NCBI GenBank assembly: GCA_045613685.1
Contig: JAZLBL010000014.1
Location: 1-64,000 of the forward strand
From: Fimenecus sp045613685
GTDB taxonomy: Bacteria > Bacillota > Clostridia > Oscillospirales > Acutalibacteraceae
Reading direction: 5' to 3'
DNA length: 64,000 nucleotides
Shown: in pieces, positions 43,705 through 52,666 of the stretch
Position numbering within the stretch: position 1 is the first letter of the stretch
How the letters are laid out: the number at the start of each line of letters is the position of its first letter
The notes under the pieces: model-generated
What the model was told of the DNA's origin: nothing
The model's input: the letters and a program-made list of their open reading frames with translations, nothing else
Database searches by the model: none
Position numbers and translations under genes: made by a program

Positions 43705-45990
43705 ATGAGAAAAAAGACCTCAAACAAAAAAAGAAAGATGTCCCCAAAAGTTAAGAAATTGTTGAAAATCCTTGCTCCAATCGTGTTCACAGGGGTGCTT
43801 GTGTGCGTGATTTTAGGTGCTTATCTGGTTTTCGATGTTATTGGTCGTGTAAATGGTGAAAGAATCATGGACCTTGATTTCTATAAACAGAATCAGGACC
43901 AAACAACAATCATTTATGCTGACGACGAAGAGGGCAATCCAATAGAGCTTGTTAAGCTTCACGGTGAAAAGAATCGTGTTTGGGTTGATATGGAAAATAT
44001 GTCAGAATGGATGCCGAAAGCCTTTCAGGCTCTTGAAGACGAGCGTTTTCGTGAGCATAAGGGCGTTGACTGGTTTAGCTCAACTTTTGGTATTTTAAGG
44101 TCAGTTATTCAAGATGGTGACATTCGTGGCGGCTCAACAATCACAATGCAGCTCATTAAAAACCTGACCGGTGAAAACGGCAGAAGCATCAATAGAAAAT
44201 ATAATGAAATGATTTCAGCGTTGAATTTAGAGAAGAATTACGAAAAAGATGATATTATTGAGGCATATCTCAACACAATCTATCTTAGCCATAACTGCTA
44301 TGGTGTGCAGACTGCCGCTGAAACATATTTTGGTAAAGATATTTCAGAACTAAATATCGCAGAGTGTGCATCTATTGCAGCAATTACACAAAAGCCTGCA
44401 GAATACGACCCATTGTGGCAACCTGAAAACAACAAAAGACGACAGGAAACATGCCTTAGAAAAATGTATGAGCAGAAGATGATTACAAAAGAAGAATATG
44501 ATGAAGCAGTTGCTTTTGAACTCATCTTTACAAATAGTGAAAATTATGTTGCAAAAGATAATGGTAAAAATGAAGTTACAACAAAAGGTGAAATTTATAG
44601 CTATTATGTTGACTATGTAATTGATTCTGTTATCAAAGACCTTAAAGCAGCGGGCTATTCACATTATGAAGCAACAAAAATGATGTATTCAGGTGGTCTT
44701 CGCATTTATTCAGCGGTTGATACCAAAATTCAGAATATCGTTGAAGATGTTTACGAAAATCGTACCAACTTCCCAAGTGAAAGAGCATCATCAACAAAAG
44801 ATTTAGCTCAGTCTGCAATGACAATTATGGATTATAGCGGACGAGTTGTGGCAATCGTTGGTGGTGCAGGTGAAAAGACAGAAAATCGTTCAAATAACAG
44901 GGCAGTTTCTGCGGTTCGTCAACCTGGTTCGTCAATCAAACCACTCAGTATTTATACCGCTGCAATCGAAGAAGATTATGCAACATGGTCTTCAAAAATC
45001 AAGAACTATGGTATTACTTGGAAAGGCAAACGTTGGCCTGATAACTATGGTGGTAACCCAGGTGACCCAAATAGCTATGTAACAACTCAATATGCACTTT
45101 CAATTTCATATAACACAGTTCCTGCTCAGCTTCTTATGATGATGGGCTTCAAGACAAGTTATAGCTATCTTACGGAAAAATTCCACATTTCAACAATGAA
45201 CGATAAAATAGATAGCACAGCACCATCAACACTTGCTACTGGTGGTTCAAATGGTGGTTGCACAACACTTGAAATGGCTGCTGCTTTTGCAGCGTTCGGC
45301 AATGGTGGTAAATATTATGAGCCATATTGCTATACAAAGGTTACAGATAGCACAGGTCAGAATATTCTTCTTCAAAAGAGCCCTGAAGGTGAACAGATTA
45401 TGTCACCTGAAACTGCTTATGTAATGAATCAAATGCTCAGAACTGTTATGCAAGGTCCGGTCGGTACTGGTCGTGCTTATAATGTTAAAGGATTTACATC
45501 TTTTGCAAAATCTGGTACAACAACAAATAACTATGACAGATGGATGGTAGCAGGTACACCTTATTACATCAGTGCTGTTTGGTTTGGTTATGACCAGAAT
45601 AAACAAGTTAATGTTAGCAGTAACCCTGCGGGTATGATTTATAAAACTGTTATGGATAGAGTTCATAAGAACCTTGCATCTAAGAACTTTGAAAAATATA
45701 CAGATAAGGTAACACAGCGTTCTTATTGTACAGTTTCAGGTTTGCTTGCGGGTGATGGTTGTTCTTCAACTGCATCAGGTTGGTACAAAACCTCAAACCT
45801 TCCTGCTAAATGTGCAGGTTGTGTTGACCCAGGTGGAAATGGCGTAACAACACTTCCAGAAGAAAACACAAGTGTAGTTACACCTGTAACACCAGAAAAC
45901 CCAACTGAGACAACAACAAAAGCACCAGTTGAAACTACAACACAGGCACCTGTGTCACCAGAAACACCAGTAGTTGAAAATGCAGCATAA
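43705..45990 (+). CDS. Class A penicillin-binding protein (PBP1A type)
   Basis: Bifunctional peptidoglycan synthase, 761 residues. A Lys-rich cytoplasmic start is followed by a membrane helix about 22-46. The GT51 glycosyltransferase has LEDERFREHKGVDW, GGSTITMQLIKNL and YLNTIYLSHNCYGVQTAAETYF. The transpeptidase has the nucleophile S409 in SSIK, SISYNT, and FAKSGTTT as the KSG box. A Thr/Pro-rich tail (about 715-761) lies outside the cell. GGAGGA precedes the start. Confidence 0.94.
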   Translation: MRKKTSNKKRKMSPKVKKLLKILAPIVFTGVLVCVILGAYLVFDVIGRVNGERIMDLDFYKQNQDQTTIIYADDEEGNPIELVKLHGEKNRVWVDMENMSEWMPKAFQALEDERFREHKGVDWFSSTFGILRSVIQDGDIRGGSTITMQLIKNLTGENGRSINRKYNEMISALNLEKNYEKDDIIEAYLNTIYLSHNCYGVQTAAETYFGKDISELNIAECASIAAITQKPAEYDPLWQPENNKRRQETCLRKMYEQKMITKEEYDEAVAFELIFTNSENYVAKDNGKNEVTTKGEIYSYYVDYVIDSVIKDLKAAGYSHYEATKMMYSGGLRIYSAVDTKIQNIVEDVYENRTNFPSERASSTKDLAQSAMTIMDYSGRVVAIVGGAGEKTENRSNNRAVSAVRQPGSSIKPLSIYTAAIEEDYATWSSKIKNYGITWKGKRWPDNYGGNPGDPNSYVTTQYALSISYNTVPAQLLMMMGFKTSYSYLTEKFHISTMNDKIDSTAPSTLATGGSNGGCTTLEMAAAFAAFGNGGKYYEPYCYTKVTDSTGQNILLQKSPEGEQIMSPETAYVMNQMLRTVMQGPVGTGRAYNVKGFTSFAKSGTTTNNYDRWMVAGTPYYISAVWFGYDQNKQVNVSSNPAGMIYKTVMDRVHKNLASKNFEKYTDKVTQRSYCTVSGLLAGDGCSSTASGWYKTSNLPAKCAGCVDPGGNGVTTLPEENTSVVTPVTPENPTETTTKAPVETTTQAPVSPETPVVENAA

Positions 45991-46043
45991 AATAGAACAA
46001 AAACGTATTTAGTTCTAACGGAAGAATTAGAGGTAACTGATAT

Positions 46044-46451
46044 ATGATTATAATGTCAGTGGATTATGGCGATGTGAGAACAGGAATTGCAGTTTGCGAT
46101 AAAATGCAAATTTTAGCTTCACCCGTATGTGTAATCACCGAAAAAAACAGAGATGTTCTTGTTGAGAAAATCGCAGAATTAGCAAAAGAGAGAAATGTCG
46201 AGCGCATTTGCGTAGGGCTACCACAGAATATGGATGGAAGTTATGGTTTTCGCAGTGATGCTTGCCGTGAACTTGGCAAAATGCTCGAAGAAAAAACAGG
46301 TTTAACTGTTGTTTTTCAGAATGAAAGATTAACAACAGTTTCAGCTCATAATATTCTCAATGCAGTTGATGTTCGAGGCAAAAAACGCAAAGCAGTTGTT
46401 GACGCTGTTTCTGCGGTGCTCATTCTCGAAGATTATATGAGAACAGTCTAA
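46044..46451 (+). CDS. ruvX: Putative pre-16S rRNA nuclease / Holliday junction resolvase-like YqgF
   Basis: 135-residue RNase H-fold protein: IMSVDYGDVRTGIAVCD, ICVGLPQNMDGSYGFRS, FQNERLTTVSAHNIL and a terminal D in VVDAVSAVLILEDYM. These are the conserved YqgF acidic sites. The family trims the 5' end of 16S rRNA and has been linked to recombination. It begins 53 bases after the PBP gene. Confidence 0.93.
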   Translation: MIIMSVDYGDVRTGIAVCDKMQILASPVCVITEKNRDVLVEKIAELAKERNVERICVGLPQNMDGSYGFRSDACRELGKMLEEKTGLTVVFQNERLTTVSAHNILNAVDVRGKKRKAVVDAVSAVLILEDYMRTV

Positions 46452-46468
46452 AAAGTGACAAAATAAAT

Positions 46469-46504
46469 GCTTGATACCGTGTAAAATGGTATCAAGCTTT
46501 TTTT
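46469..46504 (+). terminator. Terminator between ruvX and spoIIGA
   Basis: GCTTGATACC (46469-46478) pairs with GGTATCAAGC (46488-46497), followed by a T run. Confidence 0.88.
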
Positions 46505-46518
46505 GTGTGGTGATTTAA

Positions 46519-47319
46519 TTGATTGTATATGTTGATGTGCTCATTGTAATCAATATTCTTGTGAATTATTTTATGCTTTTAGCAGTAAAAACAATTTCAA
46601 GAATGGATACCACACGATTTAGGATTTTGCTCGGCTCAATAGTGGGTGGATTATCGTCATTACTACTATTTTTAGATGATTTAGGCATCATAATGACACT
46701 TTTAAAGGTGCTTTCAGCGGTGCTAATGTCAATCATAACATTTGGAATAAAACCCATCAAAAAACTAATAAGAGCAACTTTTTGGCTGTTTGCAATATGC
46801 TTTATCTTTGGTGGAACAATGTTCGCGATTTATATGTTCACCGAGATTGATATTATGCTTTATAATAACGGAATTGTGTATTTTGATATTGATATTACAT
46901 TCCTTGTGATATGTTCTGTAATTGCTTATGTGGTTATTACTTTTATCTCAAAATTGACTGATAAAAAAGCACCAAAATCAAAAGAATATTACATAAAAAT
47001 TCAAACAGACAAAAAGACGATTTCTTGCCATAGTTTAATGGATACGGGCAATAATCTTCGTGAGCCTTTTTCAAATTATCCCGTAATAATGATGGATAAA
47101 ACGATGTTTTGTGACTTGTTTGACGAAAATGATAAAATGCGACTTATTCCCGTGACAACGGTTAGTGGTGAAACACTTTTAAAAGCATACAGACCAATAT
47201 TTATTGAAATAGGTGACTACAAAACCGATAAAGTGTATATAGCCGAAAGCCTTGCACCATTAGACGAATATAAAATAATTTTGAATATAAATCTTGAAGG
47301 AGAAATACATAATGACTAA
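46519..47319 (+). CDS. spoIIGA: Sigma-E processing peptidase SpoIIGA
   Basis: Membrane-bound aspartic protease that removes the SigE pro-sequence; 266 residues, somewhat shorter than the Bacillus form of about 309. Five N-terminal membrane helices (about 1-150) precede the protease domain with the active-site motif LMDTGNNLREP. It starts at TTG with a weak GTGGTGA site. The last codons overlap sigE, giving the usual spoIIGA-sigE pair. A single 0A-box-like TGACAAA lies at 46456, upstream of the terminator; support for it is weak. Confidence 0.9.
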   Translation: MIVYVDVLIVINILVNYFMLLAVKTISRMDTTRFRILLGSIVGGLSSLLLFLDDLGIIMTLLKVLSAVLMSIITFGIKPIKKLIRATFWLFAICFIFGGTMFAIYMFTEIDIMLYNNGIVYFDIDITFLVICSVIAYVVITFISKLTDKKAPKSKEYYIKIQTDKKTISCHSLMDTGNNLREPFSNYPVIMMDKTMFCDLFDENDKMRLIPVTTVSGETLLKAYRPIFIEIGDYKTDKVYIAESLAPLDEYKIILNINLEGEIHND

Positions 47320-48016
47320 ATTAAAACTGTTTTTACAAAAATTATATCTTCGTTTTTTAAAGCGAGGGGTTTACTATATTAATGGTCCAATGTCTTTGCC
47401 AGAGCCACTTTCAAAAGAAGAAGAGCAACTTTTGAGTGAGCAACTTACAAATGGTGACGATAAAGCCCGCGAAAAGCTTATAGTACATAATTTAAGATTA
47501 GTTGTATATATAGCGAAAAAGTTTGAAAGTTCAGGAGTTAATATTGAAGACTTGATTTCAATAGGTACAATAGGTCTTATTAAAGCTGTCAATACATTTT
47601 CTCCCGAAAAAAATATAAAACTTGCAACCTATGCGTCCCGTTGTATTGAAAATGAGATTTTGATGTATCTTCGCAAAATTGCATCACAAAAAATGGAAAT
47701 TTCTCTTGATGAGCCACTTAATACCGATTGGGACGGCAACGAGTTAATGTTAGCTGATGTTTTGGGCAGTGAAGGGGATGAAATAAGTCGTGAAATTGAA
47801 GAAGACGATGAAAAAAGAATGGTTATGGAAATCATTAAAACATTGCCTGAAAGAGAAAGAATAATTATTGATATGAGGTTTGGTTTGGGTGATAAAGAAG
47901 AATTAACTCAAAAAGAAGTTGCCGATAAATTAGGCATTTCACAGAGCTATATTTCAAGACTCGAAAAAAGAATAATCAAGCGTATTGGTGATAAGTTAAA
48001 AGCTATGTCAAAATAG
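47312..48016 (+). CDS. sigE: Sporulation sigma factor SigE
   Basis: Early mother-cell sigma factor, 234 residues. The pro-sequence MTKLKLFLQKLYLRFLKRG precedes YINGPMSLPEPLSKEEE. Region 2 contains IEDLISIGTIGLIKAVNTF and LATYASRCIENEILMYLRK; region 4 contains TQKEVADKLGISQSYISRLEKR. AAGGAG precedes the ATG at 47312. The usual partner sigG does not follow; a glycerol-phosphate-type oxidoreductase operon does. Confidence 0.95.
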   Translation: MTKLKLFLQKLYLRFLKRGVYYINGPMSLPEPLSKEEEQLLSEQLTNGDDKAREKLIVHNLRLVVYIAKKFESSGVNIEDLISIGTIGLIKAVNTFSPEKNIKLATYASRCIENEILMYLRKIASQKMEISLDEPLNTDWDGNELMLADVLGSEGDEISREIEEDDEKRMVMEIIKTLPERERIIIDMRFGLGDKEELTQKEVADKLGISQSYISRLEKRIIKRIGDKLKAMSK

Positions 48017-48071
48017 TAAAAAATATTTAAAATATTTTTAAAAAACTATGTTAAAAACTAAACAAATGTGA

Positions 48072-48077
48072 TATAAT
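48072..48077 (+). promoter_or_regulatory. Extended -10 before the GlpA-like operon
   Basis: TGATATAAT: a TGn-extended perfect TATAAT. The -35 region is poor. 62 bases before the start. Confidence 0.55.
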
Positions 48078-48138
48078 GTACAAGATAATGAATAAAATGT
48101 CGATTTATGATGTTTTAAAGAAAAAGAAGGGTGTATTT

Positions 48139-49569
48139 ATGACTTATGATGTAGCAATTGTAGGTGCCGGTGTTGTCGGTGGTTTAATTGCTCGTGAACT
48201 TAGTCGCTATGAGCTTAATGTTGCTTTGCTCGAAAAATGCAATGACGTTGCAATGGGCACAACAAAGGCGAACAGTGCAATCGTTCACGGTGGTTTTGAC
48301 GCTCATAACGGCTCTCTCAAAGCTGAACTTAATGTTAAAGGTACTGCAATGATGCCTGAACTCTGCAAGAAACTTTCTGTTCCTTTTAAGAAGAACGGTT
48401 CAGTTGTTGTGGCTTTTTCTGACAGTGAAATGGACCACGTTAAAGAACTCTATGAACGTGGTGTTAAAAATGGCGTTCCAGAACTTTCAGTAATTGACCA
48501 AGCAGAACTTCGCAGAATTGAACCAAATATTAGCGAAAAGGCAGTTGGTGCACTTCTTTGCGAAAGTGCAGGTATTGTTTGTCCTTATGAACTTACAATC
48601 GCAGCGGTTGAAAACGCAGTTACAAATGGTGTTGAATTCATCAGAAATTGTGATGTTAAAGCAATCAATGAAAATGCAGATGGTTATGTTCTTGACACAA
48701 CAGCAGGCGAAATCAATGCAAAATATATTATCAACGCAGCAGGTAATTTCTCAGATGACCTTGCTCGTATGGTAGGCGACGATTCAATCGAGCTTATTCC
48801 AAGAAAAGGTGAATATTATCTTCTTGATAAATCAGTTGGTAATTTAGCTGTACATACAATTTTCCAATGTCCAAATGAAATGGGTAAAGGTATTCTTGTA
48901 ACTCCAACAGTTGATGGTAACCTTCTTATTGGTCCAACTGCTATAAATCAAGATAGCAAAGAAGATACAGACACAACTCCTGCAGGTCTTATCGAAATCG
49001 TTGAAAAAGCGCTTAAATCAGTGCCAATCGTTTCAGCAAGAAATGCTATTACATCATTTGCAGGCGTTCGTGCTCATCCAGTTAACGATGATTTTATCAT
49101 TGCTTGGTGTGATAAGAGTGCAAACTTCTTGAATGTTGCAGGTATCGAATCTCCAGGCCTTTCATCTGCTCCTGCAATCGCAACTTATGTTCGTGATATC
49201 CTTGCAGAAAAAGTAGAACTCAAAGAAAAAGCTTCTTATACAGATGAAAGAGAAGAACCTGTTCGTTTCCGTCATATGAGTGATGATGAAAGAGCAGAAC
49301 TTATTAAGAAGAATCCAGTGTACGGCAGAATCGTTTGCCGTTGCGAAACAATAACAGAAGGCGAAATCATCGACGCAATCAAATCTCCTGCAGGTGCTCG
49401 TGATGTTGACGGCGTTAAGAGACGTACCCGTGCTGGTATGGGACGTTGTCAAGGTGGTTTCTGTGGAAGTAAAGTAGTTGAAATCCTTGCTCGTGAACTT
49501 GGTGTAGATATGAACGAAATCACAAAGTTCGGCGGAGAGTCAAAGATTATTTACGAAAGAACAAAGTGA
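48139..49569 (+). CDS. FAD-dependent glycerol-3-phosphate dehydrogenase-like protein (GlpA type) with BFD [2Fe-2S] domain
   Basis: 476 residues. The FAD-binding DAO fold starts YDVAIVGAGVVGGLIAREL. Substrate-domain segments are TTKANSAIVHGG and FAGVRAHPVNDDFII. The C-terminal BFD-like domain has four Cys: VCRCETITEGEI and GMGRCQGGFCG. With the next two genes it forms the three-gene set common in Clostridia for anaerobic glycerol-3-phosphate or hydroxyacid oxidation. The frame is open 21 codons upstream, but the ATG at 48139 preceded by GAAGGGTG fits the fold start. The exact substrate is inferred. Confidence 0.83.
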   Translation: MTYDVAIVGAGVVGGLIARELSRYELNVALLEKCNDVAMGTTKANSAIVHGGFDAHNGSLKAELNVKGTAMMPELCKKLSVPFKKNGSVVVAFSDSEMDHVKELYERGVKNGVPELSVIDQAELRRIEPNISEKAVGALLCESAGIVCPYELTIAAVENAVTNGVEFIRNCDVKAINENADGYVLDTTAGEINAKYIINAAGNFSDDLARMVGDDSIELIPRKGEYYLLDKSVGNLAVHTIFQCPNEMGKGILVTPTVDGNLLIGPTAINQDSKEDTDTTPAGLIEIVEKALKSVPIVSARNAITSFAGVRAHPVNDDFIIAWCDKSANFLNVAGIESPGLSSAPAIATYVRDILAEKVELKEKASYTDEREEPVRFRHMSDDERAELIKKNPVYGRIVCRCETITEGEIIDAIKSPAGARDVDGVKRRTRAGMGRCQGGFCGSKVVEILARELGVDMNEITKFGGESKIIYERTK

Positions 49570-49579
49570 GGTGCTGAAA

Positions 49580-50833
49580 ATGTTGAATTTTGATTTAGCC
49601 GTTGTTGGCGGCGGTCCTGCTGGTATGGCAGCAGCGCTTAAAGCAAGAGAAAACGGTGTTGAAAAAATTATAGTTCTTGAACGTGCTGAAACTCTCGGTG
49701 GTATTCTTGAACAGTGCATTCATACAGGTTTCGGTCTTCACTATTTTGGCGAAGAACTTTCAGGACCTGAATATGCAGGCAGATTTATGAAACTTCTCGC
49801 AGATACAGATATCGTTGTTAAAACAGACACAATGGTACTTGATGTTGCAGAAGATAACACAGTTACAGCAGTTAATAAAAAAGACGGACTTCTTAAAATC
49901 AATGCAAAAGCAGTTGTTCTTGCAATGGGTTGTCGTGAAAGACCAAGAGGAGCACTCAATATCGCAGGTTGCCGTACATCAGGTATTATGACTGCGGGTA
50001 CTGCTCAGAAATATGTTAATATTGATGGCTATATGCCAGGCCATGAAGTTGTAATTCTCGGCTCAGGTGATATCGGTCTTATTATGGCTCGTCGTATGAC
50101 TCTTGAAGGTGCAAAGGTTAAGATGGTTTGCGAACTTATGCCATATTCAGGCGGTTTGACACGTAATATTGTTCAATGTCTTGATGACTTTGATATTCCT
50201 CTTAAACTTTCAACTACAGTTATTGCAACTCATGGTAAAGACAGACTTGAGGGTGTTACAATCGCAAAGGTTGACGACAAACTTCAACCAATTCCAGGCA
50301 CAGAAGAATATGTTCCTTGCGATACATTGATGCTTTCAGTTGGTCTTATTCCTGAAAATGAACTTTCAAAGAATGCAGGACTTGAGCTTGACAGAATCAC
50401 AAATGGTCCACGTGTTGACGAATATCGCGAAACAGAGCAAAAAGGCGTGTTTGCTTGTGGTAACGTTCTTCAGGTGCATGACCTTGTTGACTATGTTACA
50501 GAAGAAAGCCAGATTGCAGGTCTTGGTGCTGCTAAGTTTATTAAAGGCGAAAAAGTTACAGGTGACTGTGTTTATACAGAAGGTATCAACGGTGTTCGTT
50601 ACATCGTTCCACAGAGAATTAACTGTGCAACAGATACTGACGTTAAACTCTATTTCCGTGTAGGTGCAGTTTATAATAAGGCTAAAATTATTGTTGAATG
50701 TAATGGTGAAGAAATTCTTTCAAAGAAAAAGGTTAAACTTTGCCCAGGTGAAATGGAATATGTTACACTTAAACAGTCTGTAATCAGTTCGTTGCCTGCA
50801 GATTCAAAAATTATCGTTAGAGTGGAGGCGTAA
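49580..50833 (+). CDS. NAD(P)/FAD-dependent oxidoreductase (partner of GlpA-like protein)
   Basis: 417 residues of the pyridine-nucleotide-disulfide oxidoreductase fold. The FAD motif is FDLAVVGGGPAGMAAALKA and the NAD motif is HEVVILGSGDIGLIMARR. QCIHTGFGLHYFGEELSGPEY and the ACGNVLQVHDLVDYVTEES segment at the second FAD site are typical of this operon partner. It probably takes electrons from the GlpA-like subunit. GAGGTG points to the ATG at 49580, not the in-frame GTG at 49571. Confidence 0.85.
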   Translation: MLNFDLAVVGGGPAGMAAALKARENGVEKIIVLERAETLGGILEQCIHTGFGLHYFGEELSGPEYAGRFMKLLADTDIVVKTDTMVLDVAEDNTVTAVNKKDGLLKINAKAVVLAMGCRERPRGALNIAGCRTSGIMTAGTAQKYVNIDGYMPGHEVVILGSGDIGLIMARRMTLEGAKVKMVCELMPYSGGLTRNIVQCLDDFDIPLKLSTTVIATHGKDRLEGVTIAKVDDKLQPIPGTEEYVPCDTLMLSVGLIPENELSKNAGLELDRITNGPRVDEYRETEQKGVFACGNVLQVHDLVDYVTEESQIAGLGAAKFIKGEKVTGDCVYTEGINGVRYIVPQRINCATDTDVKLYFRVGAVYNKAKIIVECNGEEILSKKKVKLCPGEMEYVTLKQSVISSLPADSKIIVRVEA

Positions 50834-50837
50834 TAAT

Positions 50838-51200
50838 ATGGAAAAAAGAGAACTTGTATGCGTTGCATGTCCTTTAGGTTGTCCAATTACTGTTACACTT
50901 GACGATAATGGTGCAGTTACAGATGTTAAAGGTAATACTTGCAAACGTGGTGAAGCTTATGCTCATACAGAATGCACAAACCCAACAAGAATGCTCACAA
51001 CAACTGTTAAGGTTGAGGGTGGCAATGCTTATGTTGTGCCTGTTAAATCAGCAAACCCAATTCCAAAGGGTATGATGATGGAATGCATGGAAGTTATAAA
51101 TAAAGCGTCTATCAAAGCTCCTGTTAATATCGGTGATGTTGTTATTGAAAACATTCTCGGTACAGGCGTTGATATTGTTGCGACAAATTATGCAGAATAA
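50838..51200 (+). CDS. DUF1667 protein, third subunit of the oxidoreductase set
   Basis: 120 residues. The Cys pattern VCVACPLGCPITVTL, NTCKRGEAYAHTEC and the middle PTRMLTTTVKVEGG are characteristic of DUF1667, always seen with GlpA/GlpB-like genes. Cys residues suggest an iron-sulfur or zinc site. It starts four bases after the preceding gene, and its end overlaps the GH29 start by 11 bases. Confidence 0.88.
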   Translation: MEKRELVCVACPLGCPITVTLDDNGAVTDVKGNTCKRGEAYAHTECTNPTRMLTTTVKVEGGNAYVVPVKSANPIPKGMMMECMEVINKASIKAPVNIGDVVIENILGTGVDIVATNYAE

Positions 51201-52614
51201 AAAAAGTTATGAGATAGCGGCGGAAGTAATTCCGTCGCTTCGTCAGTTAGAATGGCAAAAATTAGAAATGTACGCCTTCTGTCATTTTGGTACAAACACA
51301 TTCACAGGTCGTGAATGGGGAGATGGCACAGCATCACCAAGCGTATTTAATCCTAAAAAACTCGATGCTCGGCAATGGGCAAGAGAAATTAAAAACGCAG
51401 GTATGAAAGCCATTATTCTCACTTGCAAGCATCACGATGGTTTCTGTCTTTGGCCAAGTGAATACACAGATTATAGCGTGAAAAACAGTCCTTATAAAAA
51501 CGGAAATGGCGATGTAGTGCGAGAAGTATCCGACGCTTGCCGTGAATATGGGCTTAAATTCGGTGTGTACTTATCTCCTTGGGATAGACACGAAAAAAAC
51601 TATGGTACAGGTGAAGAATATAATAAATATTTTAGAAATCAACTTACAGAACTTGCAACAAAGTATGGCGACATTTTCTGTTTCTGGTTTGATGGTGCTT
51701 GTGGTGAGGGCAAAAACGGTAAAAAGCAAGTGTATGACTGGAATTCATATTTCAGTATAATCAGAGAATTACAACCAAATGCAGTAATCAATATCTGTGG
51801 TCCGGATGTCCGTTGGTGTGGCAATGAAGCGGGCAAATCAAGAGAATCCGAATGGAGTGTAGTCCCTGCATTTATTGGTAATCAGGATTATACTGCCGAG
51901 CATTCCCAACAAGTAGATACACCAGAATTCGCTAAAAATGTTGATGCGAAAACTCAGGATTTAGGTAGCCGAAAAGCCATTGATGGATGCAAAGATTTTA
52001 TCTGGTATCCTGCAGAAGTTGATGTTTCAATCCGTCCGGGTTGGTTTTATCACAGACGAGAAGACTTCAAGGTGAAATCTCTCAAAAAACTTATGAAGAT
52101 TTATTGGGGTAGTGTTGGTGGCAATTCTTCGTTGCTTCTCAATATTCCACCCAATAAAAACGGACTATTAGCTAAAGCCGATGTCCGTGCACTTCGAAAA
52201 TTTGGTGACGAATTGCAAAAAGAATTCCCCAAAAATCTTTTGATAGATTGTATCGCATCTGTATCATCACAAATTGATGATGAACACAATGCTAATAACA
52301 TCTTAAATGAAAATGGCTATTGGCAATGTGGAGTCGAGGACACACAACCCGAAATCAGAATAGACTTTAATTCGCCTGTAATTGCCGATAAAATCGTTTT
52401 AAAAGAGAATATAGCAACAGGACAACAGATAGAAAACTTTGATGTCTATGGAGATTGTGGCAAGGGTTATGAGAAACTCTGCTCATCAACTATAATCGGA
52501 GCAAAACGGATTTGCCGTTTCAAAAAACAAAAACTCAACTCATTGAAAATTGTTATTACTTCATATCGTGTGAAAGCAACTCTCAATAAAGTTGAATTAT
52601 ATTGTAAAAAGTAA
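51190..52614 (+). CDS. Alpha-L-fucosidase, glycoside hydrolase family 29
   Basis: Retaining fucosidase, 474 residues, cytoplasmic by lack of a signal peptide. GH29 motifs in order: YAFCHFGTNTFTGREWGDG, KAIILTCKHHDGFCLWPS, KFGVYLSPWDRHE, and the nucleophile D168 in FWFDGACGEG. The acid/base is not certain. Residues about 340-474 form a discoidin-like beta sandwich. The only sensible start, ATG at 51190, lies inside the end of the DUF1667 gene and has no clear Shine-Dalgarno, so translation is probably coupled. This ties a fucosidase to the GlpA-like operon. Convergent with a GPH transporter. Confidence 0.92.
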   Translation: MQNKKSYEIAAEVIPSLRQLEWQKLEMYAFCHFGTNTFTGREWGDGTASPSVFNPKKLDARQWAREIKNAGMKAIILTCKHHDGFCLWPSEYTDYSVKNSPYKNGNGDVVREVSDACREYGLKFGVYLSPWDRHEKNYGTGEEYNKYFRNQLTELATKYGDIFCFWFDGACGEGKNGKKQVYDWNSYFSIIRELQPNAVINICGPDVRWCGNEAGKSRESEWSVVPAFIGNQDYTAEHSQQVDTPEFAKNVDAKTQDLGSRKAIDGCKDFIWYPAEVDVSIRPGWFYHRREDFKVKSLKKLMKIYWGSVGGNSSLLLNIPPNKNGLLAKADVRALRKFGDELQKEFPKNLLIDCIASVSSQIDDEHNANNILNENGYWQCGVEDTQPEIRIDFNSPVIADKIVLKENIATGQQIENFDVYGDCGKGYEKLCSSTIIGAKRICRFKKQKLNSLKIVITSYRVKATLNKVELYCKK

Positions 52615-52620
52615 AAAAAT

Positions 52621-52650
52621 AAGCCGACTCATTTGAGTCGGCTTTAATAT
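52621..52650. terminator. Bidirectional terminator between GH29 and GPH transporter genes
   Basis: AAGCCGACTC (52621-52630), ATTT loop, GAGTCGGCTT (52635-52644). The stem is the same as at 6165-6188. Confidence 0.9.
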
Positions 52651-52666
52651 TTATCGTGATTGATTT

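Noticed and set aside
46456..46462. Spo0A-box-like TGACAAA before spoIIGA
   Set aside because: A single imperfect match upstream of a strong terminator; not enough to call a Spo0A site.
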